A stretch of DNA of 64,000 nt from Limnephilus marmoratus (taxonomy: Eukaryota; Arthropoda; Insecta; Trichoptera; Limnephilidae). Below the pieces are notes generated by a model that worked only from the letters and a program-made list of their open reading frames with translations, made no database searches and was not told the DNA's origin. Location: the NCBI GenBank assembly GCA_917880885.1, contig OU862909.1, positions 31,308,405 through 31,372,404 on the forward strand. The letters are read 5' to 3'. Of this stretch, positions 1 through 11,051 are shown in pieces (the stretch's first letter is position 1; each line of letters starts with the position of its first letter). A program made the translations under genes and the position numbers.

Positions 1-505
1 GCGGATTACCACAACTTCGTCGCGTATTTTTTTTCTTTTTTTGGTGCAACTTTCCTGCAAATGGTTTCGAATTTTTTTTTACAGTTAGAAAATTGAAATA
101 TTAAATTGGAAAAAAGGAATGTTTATTTTTGGCCGACTACTAACTTTTTGGTTTTCTAACAAGAAAGCTTTTAAAACTACAAATATAATAAATACTTATA
201 CACATTTTACTGACTAATTACTACGCAATTTCTCCACTGAGTTGGGTAAAGATAATGGAATGCACTCCTCGTTTCATTCTCAACTATGACTTATACCAAT
301 AACCTATATACTCTTTTGCTATTTTAACTCTTGACATGATCCGAGGCAAGTAATGGAAGCACTTAATGGTGCCTTGTTACTCTGAAGTGTTCTCGAGTAA
401 TTCTTCCATCATAATTATTTCTATATTATAGCTAAGATTTAATTGCAATTACTATGCAAAGCATTTCGTAAAATCTTGATTATTCATCGTAAATACTTTA
501 ATATA
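1..505. other. no recognisable feature
   Basis: AT-rich unique-looking DNA before the first LINE. I see no gene, splice signal or repeat relative here. Confidence 0.6.
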
Positions 506-620
506 ATAAGGAATCCTCTCAATAAACTGCAAAAACTATTATCCAATTGCATGGAAAAATAGTTACATCACACCCATATTTAAAAAAGGTGACAAATGCG
601 ATATACGCAACTATAGACCT

Positions 621-2948
621 GTGTGTATACAGTCAACTATTCCGAAGCTGTTTGAAAAAATTATTTTGGATAAAATTATTTTAAAATTAAATGGGATTAT
701 AACAGGGTTTCAACACGGTTTCATGAGGAATAGATCAACTCTGACAAATCTACTGATATATGAAAACTTTATAGCGAATGCCTTTGCAGATAAATGTCAA
801 GTAGATTCGATATATACTGACTTCAGCAAGGCGTTCGATAAAGTTTGTCATAAAATATTGATAAATAAATTAAGGAGTATGGGTATAACCGGGAACTTTC
901 TTAAATGGGTAGAGAGTTATTTAACAAATAGGCAACTGTTTGTAAAGTTAAATGACGTAATATCGGATGCCTTATCTGCCACTAGTGGTGTGCCACAGGG
1001 CTCCCATTTAGGACCAATACTGTTTATTTTATTTATTAATGACATTGTAGACGTTTTTTCCGATGTTGATATCCTGTTATTTGCTGATGATTTAAAATTA
1101 TATAAAAAAATTAAAAATATTTCTGATTGCATAAATTTACAAAAAAATTTAAACAACTTGTTTAATTGGTGTATATGCAATAAACTGGCACTTACCATTA
1201 GTAAATGTCAAATAATAAGATTTTATAAAATAAAGAAACCGATCATTTATGAATACAATCTTGACAAAATTATATTAAACTCAGTAGAAACAATAAATGA
1301 TCTAGGTATTATTTTTAACTCAAAACTTACATTTATTAGCCATATAACTAATATTATTAATAGAGCAATGAAGATTTTAGGATTTATTATTAGAATAACC
1401 AAACAATTTTGTAACATTGATACTAATCGCATTTTATACATAACGCTAGTGAGAAGCATTTTAGAATATAACTCTACGATTTGGGCTCCACATTACAATA
1501 TCCATATTCAAGCGATTGAAAAAGTCCAGCATAGATTCCTTAGGTATATTAATTTATATAATATAATTAAATCCATCTGGTGCTCTGAGACTCTGCCAAG
1601 TGAATGGAACTGTGGAATAATTTGCCCTCTTCACAAGAAAGGAGACCCTTTGAACTGCTCTAACTATAGGGGCATAACGCTGCTGAATATCTCATACAAG
1701 ATCCTATCAAATGTACTGTGTGGTAGGCTTATGAAATATTCGGATGGCATAATTGGCCAATATCAAACTGGGTTCCGTAAGGGGAAATCTACAACTGATC
1801 AAATCTTTTCACTGAGACAGATACTGGAAAAAACAATAGAATTTAATGTTGATACATACCATCTCTTCATAGATTTTAAGGCTGCCTATGACACCGTAAA
1901 TAGAGAAAGACTGTACAGAGATTTGGATGAATTTAATATCCCAAGAAAACTGGTAAACTTAGTAAGGCTCACAATGTCTAATGTTGAGTGCCGAGTCAGA
2001 ATACAACAGGATCTGTCAGACACCCTAAAGACCTTCAATGGACTAAGACAAGGAGATGCACTTGCCTGCATTTTATTCAATTTAGCGCTGGAAAAGGCCA
2101 TCCGAAATGCAGGTATACAAACCACAGGCCATATTTTTAACAAGTCTGTTCAGCTCCTTGCTTATGCTGACGATATAGATATCATCGCACGCTCAGAATA
2201 TGAGCTAAAATCGGCGTTTAAAAGCTTAGCTACGTCGGCAAGGAACATGGGATTGGTCATCAACGAGGGGAAGACAAAATATATGCCCGTACATGGACGC
2301 CAGAAACCACCAAGTATACAGATAGATAATTATACATTTGAAACTGTCAACGAGTTTGTATATCTCGGTACTATGGTGACAAATGACAACAATGTATCCA
2401 GCGAAATCAAAAGAAGAATAGTAGCTGCAAATCGATACTACTTTGGGCTACAGAAGCATATGAAATCTCGCCACCTTACCAGAAGAACTAAAGTCCTGCT
2501 TTACAAGACCCTTATACGACCTGTTCTTATGTATGGTTCGGAATGCTGGACAATCAGTAAGGGTGATGAGGGAGCCCTAGAAAGTTTTGAAAGGAAGGTG
2601 CTGCGAAGGATTTACGGCCCAGTCTGTGATAATGGAGAATGGCGTATCAGATACAACCAGGAGCTATACGATCTTTACGAGGACCCTAATATCTCCAAGG
2701 AAATCAAAACTGGAAGACTCAGGTGGGCTGGACATATCCAGAGAATGAGCGAAGGAGATATTCCAAAGCGAATTATGGATGGTGCACCTGGTGGTCGGAG
2801 AAGAGTTGGAAGACCAAAGCTTCGATGGCTGGATGGAGTGGTGAAGGATGCAAGCACCATCGGCATCCGAAACTGGCGCAACGCAGCACAATACCGACAG
2901 TCATGGAGGCAGGCTCTGCTGGAGGCCAAGACCCGACCTGGGTTGTAG
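621..2948 (+). pseudogene. fused open frame with two reverse transcriptase domains (nested LINEs)
   Basis: The frame encodes two unrelated RT segments. Residues 1-310 belong to the outer LINE: motif A DFSKAFDKV, motif B SGVPQGSHLGP and the catalytic FADD box near residue 155. From about residue 313 the sequence switches to an RTE-type RT: PLHKKGDPLNCSNYRGITL, motif A DFKAAYDTVN, motif B GLRQGDALACILFN and the catalytic YADD box (nucleotides near 2165). The RTE part closes with GRPKLRWLDGVVKDA and the family C-terminus EAKTRPGL. The inner element entered in a compatible frame, so no stop separates the two. The first codon called here is GTG, and the frame is open further upstream to about 510. 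This is an accident of insertion, not a designed fusion protein. Confidence 0.9.
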
Positions 2949-2965
2949 AGCCACAGATGATGATG
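1556..2965 (+). mobile_element. RTE-type LINE, 5'-truncated, with perfect target-site duplication
   Basis: This 1,410-bp insert is flanked by ATATTAATTT at 1546-1555 and 2966-2975, a perfect 10-bp target-site duplication. It begins inside the RT finger region, carries an uninterrupted frame to TAG at 2946-2948, and ends only about 17 bases later in a short (GAT)n-like tail, which is typical of RTE elements. Both RT catalytic aspartates of the YADD box are intact. The endonuclease is missing, so it cannot move by itself. The intact frame and perfect duplication point to a recent insertion. Two shorter RTE-like insertions in this window (10488-11066 and 60185-60681) show the same signatures. 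Confidence 0.92.
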
Positions 2966-3317
2966 ATATTAATTTTAAATTAGGTATTCCAAGAGAATCC
3001 GTGGACTATAATTTGTTATTAAACTGGACTAATCTCGTAAATTTATCAGATCGCAGAAAAATCTGTGATCTATTAATATTATATAAAATAATTCACTCGG
3101 TCTTGGATACCCCTGATTTAATAGAACTAATACGATTTCATTGTCCTGGTCGCGCTAACAATAGACTGACTCTACCGTTCTACTATAATAACATACATAC
3201 ATTATCACATTATTACTCACCAATCAGTCGATTACACATTTTGGGAAATGAATATGCTAACATCGGCGACATTTATTTCTTAAAATTAGCGCAATATAAA
3301 CATGCACTCAAAAATTA

Positions 3318-3605
3318 TTTTTCCATAATGTAACTTTATATACGCAATATGGACATGTTGAAATGAAATGTTGATATTTCTCATTGTTCATTTTTTGTTA
3401 TTTTTTGTTGTGATACACAAAATAATTGTATGTTATTTTGAAGTTTCAGTTTTTAAGTTTTTTATTTTTCCATAATGTAACTTTATATACGCAATATGGA
3501 CATGTTGAAATGAAATGATGATATTTCTCATTGTTCTTTTTTGTTATTTTTTGTTGTGATAAGTAAAATAATTGTATGTTATTTTTAAGTTTAAAACTAT
3601 TATTA
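3318..3605 (+). repeat. 147-bp tandem duplication in LINE 3' UTR
   Basis: Two adjacent copies of about 147 bp (3318-3464 and 3465-~3605) both begin TTTTTCCATAATGTAACTTT and run through the same AT-rich sequence. They differ by only a few substitutions and a short deletion. The first copy contains the stop codon of the outer LINE, so the duplication also repeats the end of the coding frame. Confidence 0.85.
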
Positions 3606-3948
3606 TGTAATGATATTATTTTTCTTACTTTTGTACTCTATTATATGTTTATTTATAAAAGGCAGTATAGCCGTTTATGTATTTAAAAAAAAAAAATAAT
3701 AATAATAAATAAATACTCGAAATAGATGTAAAACTCTGCTAACTTATCCGACATTTATGGCGATTATTCATAAGTTCGAGCGCCGAATCTTTTTTAAGAG
3801 TATAGCATTACCGGGCGAATTGAAATCGAAAAGAAAGGTTGGTAAAAATATCCTAATTAGTGTAAGGGAAAAATTAGAATAATTTAGGTAAAAAATAGAT
3901 TGTTCAAATTAAATCATTCAGCAAAAAAGGCAAGACATGTTCTAAAAA

Positions 3949-4076
3949 TGATACGTTTTAAGATTTTCACGGCCAAAAGTATTTTCGTTATTTGTTTTTG
4001 GGGTGTTAGCCAAAAGGCTAAAGAAGGAGGTAGCGCAACACATCATAACACCCCAAAAACAAATAACGAAAATCTT
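3949..4076. repeat. palindromic foldback element, partial copy (core family P)
   Basis: The left arm (3949-4008) reads GATACGTTTTAAGATTTTCA, then GGCCAAAAG and TCGTTATTTGTTTTTGGGG. The right arm (4045-4076) is the reverse complement of its inner 31 bases. The spacer of about 36 bases includes GTAGCGCAACA. The same arms and core occur as a complete palindrome at 45515-45730. Here the outer part of the right arm is missing, so this is a truncated relative. Confidence 0.8.
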
Positions 4077-4915
4077 TTTAAAATGTTTTATTACACGCAA
4101 AACGAAGAGCACTTTAACAATATTAGGTAACTTTTCCAGTTTACCCGTAGCTGTATTTTTTAACGTCGAACTAATTATGTATAGTAGGAAATTAGAAACA
4201 TTTGAACAACACCATTATTTTTTATCTTGTGTCGTACATGGCGCTTTTTTAGTAATTCCTCGTGAGGCAATTTGATTCTTTTGTGTGACATGAGTCTTAG
4301 TGCAGTGCCATCTTTAAATTTGAAACTAAATTAGCTGAATCTTTAAATGCATGGTTTATTTAAATAAAGTTTTTTATTTATGTTTCCGTAAGGACTTACA
4401 TTTTTATTTTAAAAAGTTATAAAATTGTGTCTGCTAACAATTTGTTTTTATTTAATTAAAATTCTGTAACTCCGTTCAGTGCTTTATTATCTCCGTCCGT
4501 CTGCTACATGGTTTTTGGATCTTAACGGTAACATGTTGAGTTTTGCCTAAAATATTTTTTAAGAATCTTATTTCTACTGCAGTCAGACGACTGTATATTG
4601 AAATATGAATACGATAACTGTTGCATGAATTGCGTAAGCAGCGTTTGTAATGAAACAATAACAATGCCACATAGACTCAATGCGAAGGCGGACGTAAATA
4701 AAGAAGAGATACCACATTTATGAGAAGAACAACAAAAAAGTATGGAGAACACGTTGTAAAAGCAAAGTAGCGATAAAATTCACAATGCGGGTATTACAAA
4801 TTAAATGAGTGGCAACATTTGGACTGCGGACACAGGAATTATTACCGCTTGAGGCTTTGCACCTGGCCGGTGGTTGGCAAGAGTCCAGGACTTGCTAGTG
4901 GACAACCCTGTACAC

Positions 4916-6238
4916 CAGGGATGCATCCAGGATTTTTATGAGGGGGGGGGGAGGTAAATTGGTCGAAGTTTAAGGGTGTGGGATAAAAAATAATGGAATT
5001 AATGAAAATAGGATAAATTTCTGCATTGCTTGTCCACGGTCAATCTAGTAGATGCTATTTATCTATCATTCGCAACATACCGCAATATGGGTAAAGTAGT
5101 TAGACTGAAAGGTGTGGTTTATGATTATATCGTTCACAAAGACAGTTTAAAATGCATCGCAGGCAAAATTTTTGCAATTTCTTATCAACTGATTTTTTAT
5201 CACCCGGAAAGTCGTAAAGTCACAAAGCAAGTTTTCATTTTTTTTTCATCTGTACATAATACCTGACACACTGCAAGAAATATCAAAAAGTTACGTAGTC
5301 AAGAGTTATTTTATGGCTTTTTGTGTGTTGTCATTTCAATCCAATGTCAATTCAATATCAATTTGCCAATTCAATGTCTATTCTGAATATTCCGACTAAT
5401 AATGTCGGTAGCTTTTTAGGGATAATGTTTAAAGTGGTCACTGCTTTGAACAAAAACTCCCAAAGTCAATAAGGAACTCCAGTGAAAAATATTATGACTT
5501 TAAAAAAATATGTTCATATTGACCAATAAACGCAGATTCTAAATATATATGTTTTATTAAATAATATTAAACGCAGAGTTTTAAAAAAAAAAAATTAAAA
5601 ATCCATTTTTAATCGGGTCCTAGAAACACGCCGTCAAGTTGGTAGTATTAAAATGTTTAGTGGTGACGTCACTGCTCGTCGTGTTGTGACGTCACCGTAA
5701 AGTCATTGTATGGGAATGTAGGTATGACACAAGCCATCGTATTAATTTATTCGTTTATTTACATACTGTTTATAGAGATTTAGTTGTTGTGTTTACTGAA
5801 ACCTTATTTAGGCCAATAATTCAGTTTCAAAAATAAAGTTGTCTCCTATTAGTTTATCTCTATTATTAAAAATATTCAAAAACTACTGCACAAAAAAATA
5901 GTAATGCTATTCTAGGGAGAATACTTCGAACACCGAATTTCAAAATGGCGGCAGTTGATCAGCTGATTGCCCGATCTTATAGTAACTTTTCAGGAGTGAT
6001 GGTTTTCGGGGGATCTTGAAGAATTAAAACTTTGACAATAATTTTATCTATTAAAACTAACTCTAAAAAATGCAGTTATTCATTATTCATTAAAATTTAA
6101 AAAAAAATTGGACTGGAGTTCTCTATTATCCGCAAACATCAAGCGATACGCAAACGCTATTTCCACAGTTTCATCTAATTTTAATGCTTTATTTTGGGTG
6201 AGGGGAGGGTGGGGCGCCCCTCTCTGGGTGCGCCACTG
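4916..6238. mobile_element. hAT element without transposase, carrying a nested MITE
   Basis: The left end starts CAGGGATGCATCCAGG followed by a G-run. The right end reads GGGCGCCCC then TGCGCCACTG, whose complement is CAGTGGCGCA. Flanking 8-mers ctgtacac (4908-4915) and ctctaaac (6239-6246) match at 6 of 8 positions, which fits an old hAT 8-bp target duplication. No hAT transposase reading frame is visible inside. The MITE at 5468-6127 fills half of the interval, leaving an original element of roughly 660 bp. The end pairing is inferred from terminal style and flanks and is not certain. Confidence 0.55.
5468..6127. mobile_element. MITE family A, copy 1 (TIR AATARRGAACTCCAGT)
   Basis: A 660-bp element bounded by AATAAGGAACTCCAGT and its imperfect inverse ACTGGAGTTCTCTATT. 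It aligns over its whole length with 37855-38575, and a left-end fragment lies near 31129-31180. It has no coding capacity. It carries two palindromic TGACGTCA motifs (5664-5671 and 5687-5694) and the motif AAAATGGCGGC (5942-5952), a perfect match to the YY1/Pho-type consensus AAnATGGCGGC. These motifs recur in the second copy. Superfamily is not assigned, because the target duplication is not clear. Confidence 0.85.
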
Positions 6239-6544
6239 CTCTAAACACTGTCAATGTACAGTGCATCTAGTATAAATAACATTACCTTATCATAATAGTT
6301 TCCAAATTATGATAACTCCATATCACTAAGACACATGGCCGTATTTAATCAAGGAAGTGATTTAAAATAAATAAGATGATTGCATAACAATCTCATAGCG
6401 CTGTTATTAGTGTAAGTTCAATTCGTAAACGACGCTTTTCAATTAATAGATTTAAAATAGACACCGGTACACGGCATAAAAAATGAATAATTATTTTACC
6501 ATATGGGTATTTACTAACTATTTAAAACCTAAAATAACAAATTA

Positions 6545-7098
6545 CTAGGGCCAGTCAAAAAGTAATGCATTCCGTTTTTTTCTTCTTTAATTGTCAAGAA
6601 ATAAGAAATGCAATTACGTGGGTTGAAAACCACACTATCGACGATTAATTTGTTACTTTTCAATATAATTTTCATCCATTTCCACAGCTTTGGTCCATCT
6701 TTTAACAAGGGCATATACCGCAGTGTTGTAAAAAGCACGGTCACGTTCATAACACCATCTCCATAACCTTCCCCGCCGATCACAGGGTTTTGATTTTTTT
6801 TGTCGTTGGAGAGTTTGTGTGATGCCATTTCATTGACTGCCTCTTTGATCCAGGTTGAAAAAAATGGACCCATATTTTCAGTCTTTCATGAATGCGAATG
6901 GGCGTTTCACCTTCTACAGTCAAGATCAATCACAGAAGCTGTCTAATACGAACATTTCGATTTCGGCCACGACGCAAAAAGTTACTACTGCAGAAGGTTG
7001 TAGAAGGTTTGAGAAACAGCACCAAATTCAAAATTTTCACTTAACTAACTGTATTTAAGGAGAAAAAATAGGTAGCATTACTTTTTGACTGACCCTCG
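6545..7098 (-). mobile_element. internally deleted mariner-like element
   Basis: The 554-bp element sits between TA dinucleotides (6543-6544, 7099-7100). Its inverted ends are CTAGGGCCAGTCAAAAAGTA on the left and, read from the right, CGAGGGTCAGTCAAAAAGTA, both followed by ATGC. On the minus strand at about 6653-6770 a frame reads RDRAFYNTAVYALVKRW then KAVEMDENYIEK and stop. That resembles the conserved C-terminus of mariner transposases. The rest of the transposase, including the catalytic DDD residues, is absent or scrambled, so it is a non-autonomous relic. Confidence 0.85.
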
Positions 7099-7585
7099 TA
7101 TAACTAACAAATTCCAACCGACAACCAGAAACAAATATATTCCTGAGTAATCAATTCCAACTGTTGTTAACCTATAAACTGTTGCACAACTTTTTAAGCA
7201 AAATATTATTTTTGGGCATCGTAGTTACAAATTAATTTGGTGATGCTCGGTTAAACATAAACCAATCTAATTTTATTACTTATTTTAAATCTATTAACAC
7301 CAGCTACAGGTAAATGATTTTAATCTTTCATCATTTTAAATTCACCGTGTGTACGGTTGCTAGAGTAATGAGTAAAATAAATTGCTACTGTTAAATATCA
7401 CAAAAATGCGTTTTTCAATCAATTTAACCAACTGTTTAATGTCACTTTTAACTTTTGCGTTTACTTTCAGAAACCTAGTTACTCTAGAACTCTAGAGTCT
7501 AGAGTTACTCCGCCATTTTGACATTTGACAGTTCTGTTGGAGGTATGGTAAGAAATTGCGCGCTTCAACATTGATTATATTATTA

Positions 7586-7768
7586 ATCATGAATAAAATT
7601 ATAGAAGATGATGACAGTGACGATCAATTCCAAAAGCGAAAACCAAAAACATTTCGACCCTGTGTTAATAATACGGTTATTTGGGACGCTCTCGAATTTT
7701 TGACGCGGTATCGAACGTCTAAAGATCTCGTAAAATTTGTGAAACATTTAATTCAAGGAAATACTTGA
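7586..7768 (+). pseudogene. PIF/Harbinger transposase N-terminal fragment
   Basis: About 60 codons from ATG at 7586 encode an acidic stretch (IIEDDDSDD), a basic segment (KRKPKTFRP) and then EFLTRYRTSKDLVKFVKHL. The order acidic start, RP-VN, W/D-rich patch and F-RYR-SK-V matches the N-terminal region of HARBI1-like transposases, recalled as a family pattern rather than a measured alignment. An in-frame stop follows at once, and the DDE domain is not visible downstream. The 14-mer TTTGACAGTTCTGT occurs upstream (7524-7537) and again after the fragment (7830-7843). A chance frame remains possible. Confidence 0.45.
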
Positions 7769-8203
7769 AAGTCAATTAAATAGTTTTCAGTGGAATGCCG
7801 TGAATATTATATTTAATAAAGCCGACTACTTTGACAGTTCTGTGGTTTTCAAATTTATTTATGGTGTGATTTTGCAACAAAAACTCATGCGGTGTGTTTT
7901 TTTCACGTAATTTCCAGGAATATTCTGCTTTTTAGACCGGTCACACCAACAATAATTACTTTAGCAAAAGTACACTTGAAACAGCACGCGGTCCTGTTTA
8001 ACATCCTTGTTACTTTAATTGGAAATTAAATTTTAAGTTTAGTTCGCGATTTGGCTTTCTGTTGAAAGAGACGACCTTTATTAATTTTGTTTTTTCTTTA
8101 GAAAGCTGCAGAATGAAACACAACAATATTGAAGAAAATGATTTAATAGAATCGCGAGTCTAAATTTCAATGGAATTGATAAACGTCGCTAGTCGATAGG
8201 CAC

Positions 8204-8462
8204 CAGTGACGGTCCGTGAGTTTTCAATGAGCTAGAGTGCAAGGATTGAAAAATACGACATCACATTTTTTAGATTTCAACTTTTTGTAAGAAGATATTT
8301 CAGTATGTGGATGCGGCGCATCCTTTGACTGAAAGAAACCTCAAGATTTCCATACAAAAAGTAGAAATTAAAAAAAAAAATCATTTTCAGCTACAACAAC
8401 ATCAGTAATGCATTTTTCAATTTTAGCACTCTAGCTCACTGAAAACTCACGGACCGCCACCG
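8204..8462. mobile_element. hAT-type MITE, copy 1
   Basis: A 259-bp element with long inverted ends. The left begins CAGTGACGGTCCGTGAGTTT. The complement of the right end begins CGGTGGCGGTCCGTGAGTTT, and both continue with similar TCA-TGAGCTAGAGTGC sequence. Flanking 8-mers ataggcac and ctaggaac agree at 6 of 8 positions. There is no coding capacity. A partial relative lies at 21442-21555. Confidence 0.8.
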
Positions 8463-8498
8463 CTAGGAACCCAAAATCGTTGGGGATTTGTTGGGTAA

Positions 8499-8532
<34 letters not shown>
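8499..8532 (+). repeat. 34-base poly-G tract
   Basis: An uninterrupted run of 34 G residues lies just after the hAT MITE. Length may be imprecise in the assembly. Shorter G or C runs lie at about 4941, 18894, 19195, 33735 and 62222, most of them inside transposon ends. Confidence 0.9.
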
Positions 8533-8533
<1 letters not shown>

Positions 8534-8654
8534 GTTCCAAACTTCTCTGATTTTATATTTCTTGTTTCGTAATTATGTACGTCACCATTAAAAACAATAT
8601 TTTGGTATTTGGTTTTTCATAATTTTATGCACAAACATTAACACATTAAATAGT

Positions 8655-9473
8655 GGTCTCTTTTTTATTGGAATCCAATGTAGCTCTTCTCTCATTTAAT
8701 TAACCCTTGCGTATTTGCCTTTACCCAATATACATCTCATAGCTCTGTTCTGTATAACTTCTAGTTTGTTCAAATTTCCTTCATAGGCCAAATATAACAT
8801 CGTAGAGAAGTAATCCAAACGTGGAGCAACTATAGTTTTATAAATGAGCTCCGTAGTGTTTCTATTGAATTTATTAGTCTCAGTCTTCTAAGAAAATTTA
8901 CCTTTTTTGATACCTTTTTTAGCACATATTCAAAGTTTGCTGTGAAAGTCAGTTTGGAATCGAGTATTACACCAAGGTATTTGATTTAATTTACTTTTCC
9001 AATTTTTTCACCATTAATTGTCAAATTTAACCCTGTGTCACGCGTTTTATTGCCTATTTCCATATATTTTGTTATGTTTACGTTCAGTTTCAAACTGTTT
9101 AAATTCAGCCATTTTGCTATATTTTGCAGGTCTTCGTTTATTTTGTTCATTGCATCTATGTAATCCTTACAACAACTATAGATTAAGGTATCGTCAGCAA
9201 ATAGTCTAATTTTGCAATGTTTAACAGTTTTAATAATATCATTTATGTGAATTATAAATAGAATTGGATCTAATACCGACCCATGCGGAACACCAAGGTT
9301 GTTTTCTATCGGTACTGATTCTGCTCTTTCAACTTTCGTTACCTGTTTTCTTTCCAGGAGATATTCTGTGAATAGATTCAGAGCTACGTCAGAAAGACCT
9401 ATGTCTTCTAGTTTTTTTTTCAATAGTATTTTTCTTTCTATCGTTTCAAATGCGCTTTTGAAATCTAAGAATG
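8655..9473 (-). pseudogene. LINE reverse transcriptase fragment, 5'-truncated, degraded
   Basis: Reading the minus strand from 9473, the frame gives LDFKSAFETIERK (motif A region), GVPHGSVLDPILF (motif B, with H and D replacing the usual Q and G) and the catalytic FADDTLIYS box. A stop at about 8986 interrupts it. The continuation is recognisable to about 8655 in shifted frames as IKYLGVILDSKLTF-like and LEVIQNRAMRCIL-like thumb sequence. The motif B changes and breaks mark an inactive relic of a Jockey/CR1/R1-type LINE. Its 5' boundary is a sharp junction with a SINE at 9474. Confidence 0.85.
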
Positions 9474-9817
9474 CTGCAATTGGAAGAAATAAAAATGGTG
9501 AGACTGAAGGTAGTGCGGAGGCGAAGGAGATGGGAAAGAGAAAATTAGGGAAGTACCTGGCTATTAAGATCTGGCCACCAAAAATAGCTAAAGCCATTTC
9601 AAGCAAAGTTTCAATTCTAAATGGTGGTTTTATATCACGGCGACACTAAGAGTATCTTATTTTATTATTAATTTATTTACTATATATTATTTTGAATTAA
9701 TTAATTGTGAAATAACACAAATTAATTAAATAAATTTTATTTACGCACGCCGGGATTCGATCCCGCGACCTTCGAATTGCGAGTCAAGAGCCTTATCCCC
9801 CAACGACGGAGGCCGTC
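9474..9817 (-). mobile_element. tRNA-derived SINE, family S1, inverted copy
   Basis: On the minus strand the element starts GACGGCCTCCGTCGTTGGGG and has an A-box-like region, then a B box GGGATCGAATCCC (plus coordinates about 9751-9763). An AT-rich linker and a body follow, in which GCCAGGTACTTCCC and CTTTCCCATCTCC match the other S1 copies. It matches 47574-47965 in order. Its 3' end in this copy runs straight into the LINE RT at 9473/9474 through a pyrimidine-rich sequence ending CCAATTGCAG. Confidence 0.8.
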
Positions 9818-10478
9818 AAATAATATTGATAATAGATACTATTGGTGTGGATAATAAATTAAACATGTCATCTTTAAAATTATTTGCCTATAATAAATTA
9901 AGTAATGCCAAAATCAGAAAAGCGCTGATAAAATTTACAAAATAAGGATATTATCAAAGATATTCTCATGTTACCAATATTCCGCGTCGCGTCGTCCGAT
10001 ACTCGGAACGTAGAAAATATCTGTGAAGGTAATTAGATTTTTATTCGTTGCGGATATAAAATCGTTAAAAATTTAATGTTATTAAACCAGAATAATTTAT
10101 AATTAGAGTTTCAAGTTAGGTCAAATTTCCCGGAGGAAGCCCTAACTAAAATTCTTTCTTTTTTCGTACAGAATCGTAGCGAAAAGTTTGATATACTTTC
10201 TTAATTACTCCAAACTTTGGTTCTACTTACACATTAGAGATTTGATATTTCTTCAATATCTACCGATATAAAAGAAATCTTTTATAAAAGAGATTTTTTT
10301 GTAAGACGGGTACTTCTATCGTATAAAATAATGTACATATTATCAAAGGATCACCTTTTTAGGAATTTCGTAAAGATTAACAACTAATAAATATTTTATG
10401 AACCAAAAAAAACATTATTTTATTTCAAAATAAATATTTTATTTTACTGCAAATTAAATATCTTTTTACAGTTGGTTA

Positions 10479-11051
10479 TTGTTGATCGATAATAATACCA
10501 CAGAGGAGATCCAGAAACGCATAGTGAACGCAAATCGCTGTTATTTCCGCCTACAAAACTTATTACAGTCTAGACTGCTGTCCAGAAACACGAAGATATT
10601 AGTATACAAAACACTTATCAGACCAGTACTTACGTACGCAGCTAAGACTTGGGTACTAACTAAGAGGAATGAGCGAGCACTGGACGTTTTTGAAAGAAAA
10701 ATTTTGAGGCGCATCTTCGGACCGGTTCTAGAAAATGGATTTTGGCGCAGACGTTATAACAATGAGTTCTATACTTTGTTTAAGGAGCTAAACGTCGCAA
10801 AATTTATAAAATTGGGAAGACTTCGGTGGCTGGGTCATGTGGAGAGAATGACCGAGCATCAAGCACCAAAGTCCCTGCTGAACTCAAGACCAATAGGGCG
10901 AAGGAGCCTGGGAAGACCAAGACTAAGATGGAGCGACAACGTCCTCAAAGACATATCTATCTTGGAGCTTCCAAACTGGAGAGAGCTGGCACAAAACCGA
11001 GATGAGTGGAAGAAGACTCTTGAGGAGGCCAAGACCCACCAGGGGTTGTAG
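10479..11051 (+). pseudogene. RTE-type RT C-terminal open frame
   Basis: A 190-codon frame without internal stops matches the C-terminal part of the RTE protein at 1556-2948: EIQKRIVNANRCYF, then LVYKTLIRPVLTYAAKTW, FERKILRRIFGP, LRWLGHVERM, GRPRLRWSDNV and the closing EEAKTHQGL. The first few codons come from the target sequence, and homologous sequence starts at DNNTTEE. RT catalytic motifs lie upstream of the truncation and are absent. It is a coding remnant with no independent function, sitting inside the insertion at 10488-11066. Confidence 0.9.

Larger units (their letters stand above)
510..3705 (+). mobile_element. CR1/Jockey-type LINE, 5'-truncated, split by an RTE insertion
   Basis: Non-LTR retrotransposon remnant. 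An open frame runs from just after a stop near 507 and enters the reverse transcriptase (RT) domain as WKNSYITPIFKKGD and RNYRPV. The first part of the element is 510-1555. It resumes at 2966 and ends with a stop at 3331-3333 after the usual C-terminal tail (KLGIPRES, then FKLAQYKHALKNYF-like sequence). A 3' UTR of about 370 bases follows, closing in an A-rich (TAA)n tail near 3680-3705. Removing 1556-2965 and one 10-bp repeat restores the reading frame across the junction (RYINFKLGIP). No endonuclease domain or 5' end is present, so the copy is dead on arrival. Assignment to the CR1/Jockey group is by RT motif style and is tentative. Confidence 0.88.

Noticed and set aside
4476..4752. Small frames on the minus strand as a gene
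   Set aside because: Overlapping frames of similar length with no motif, and AT-rich composition.
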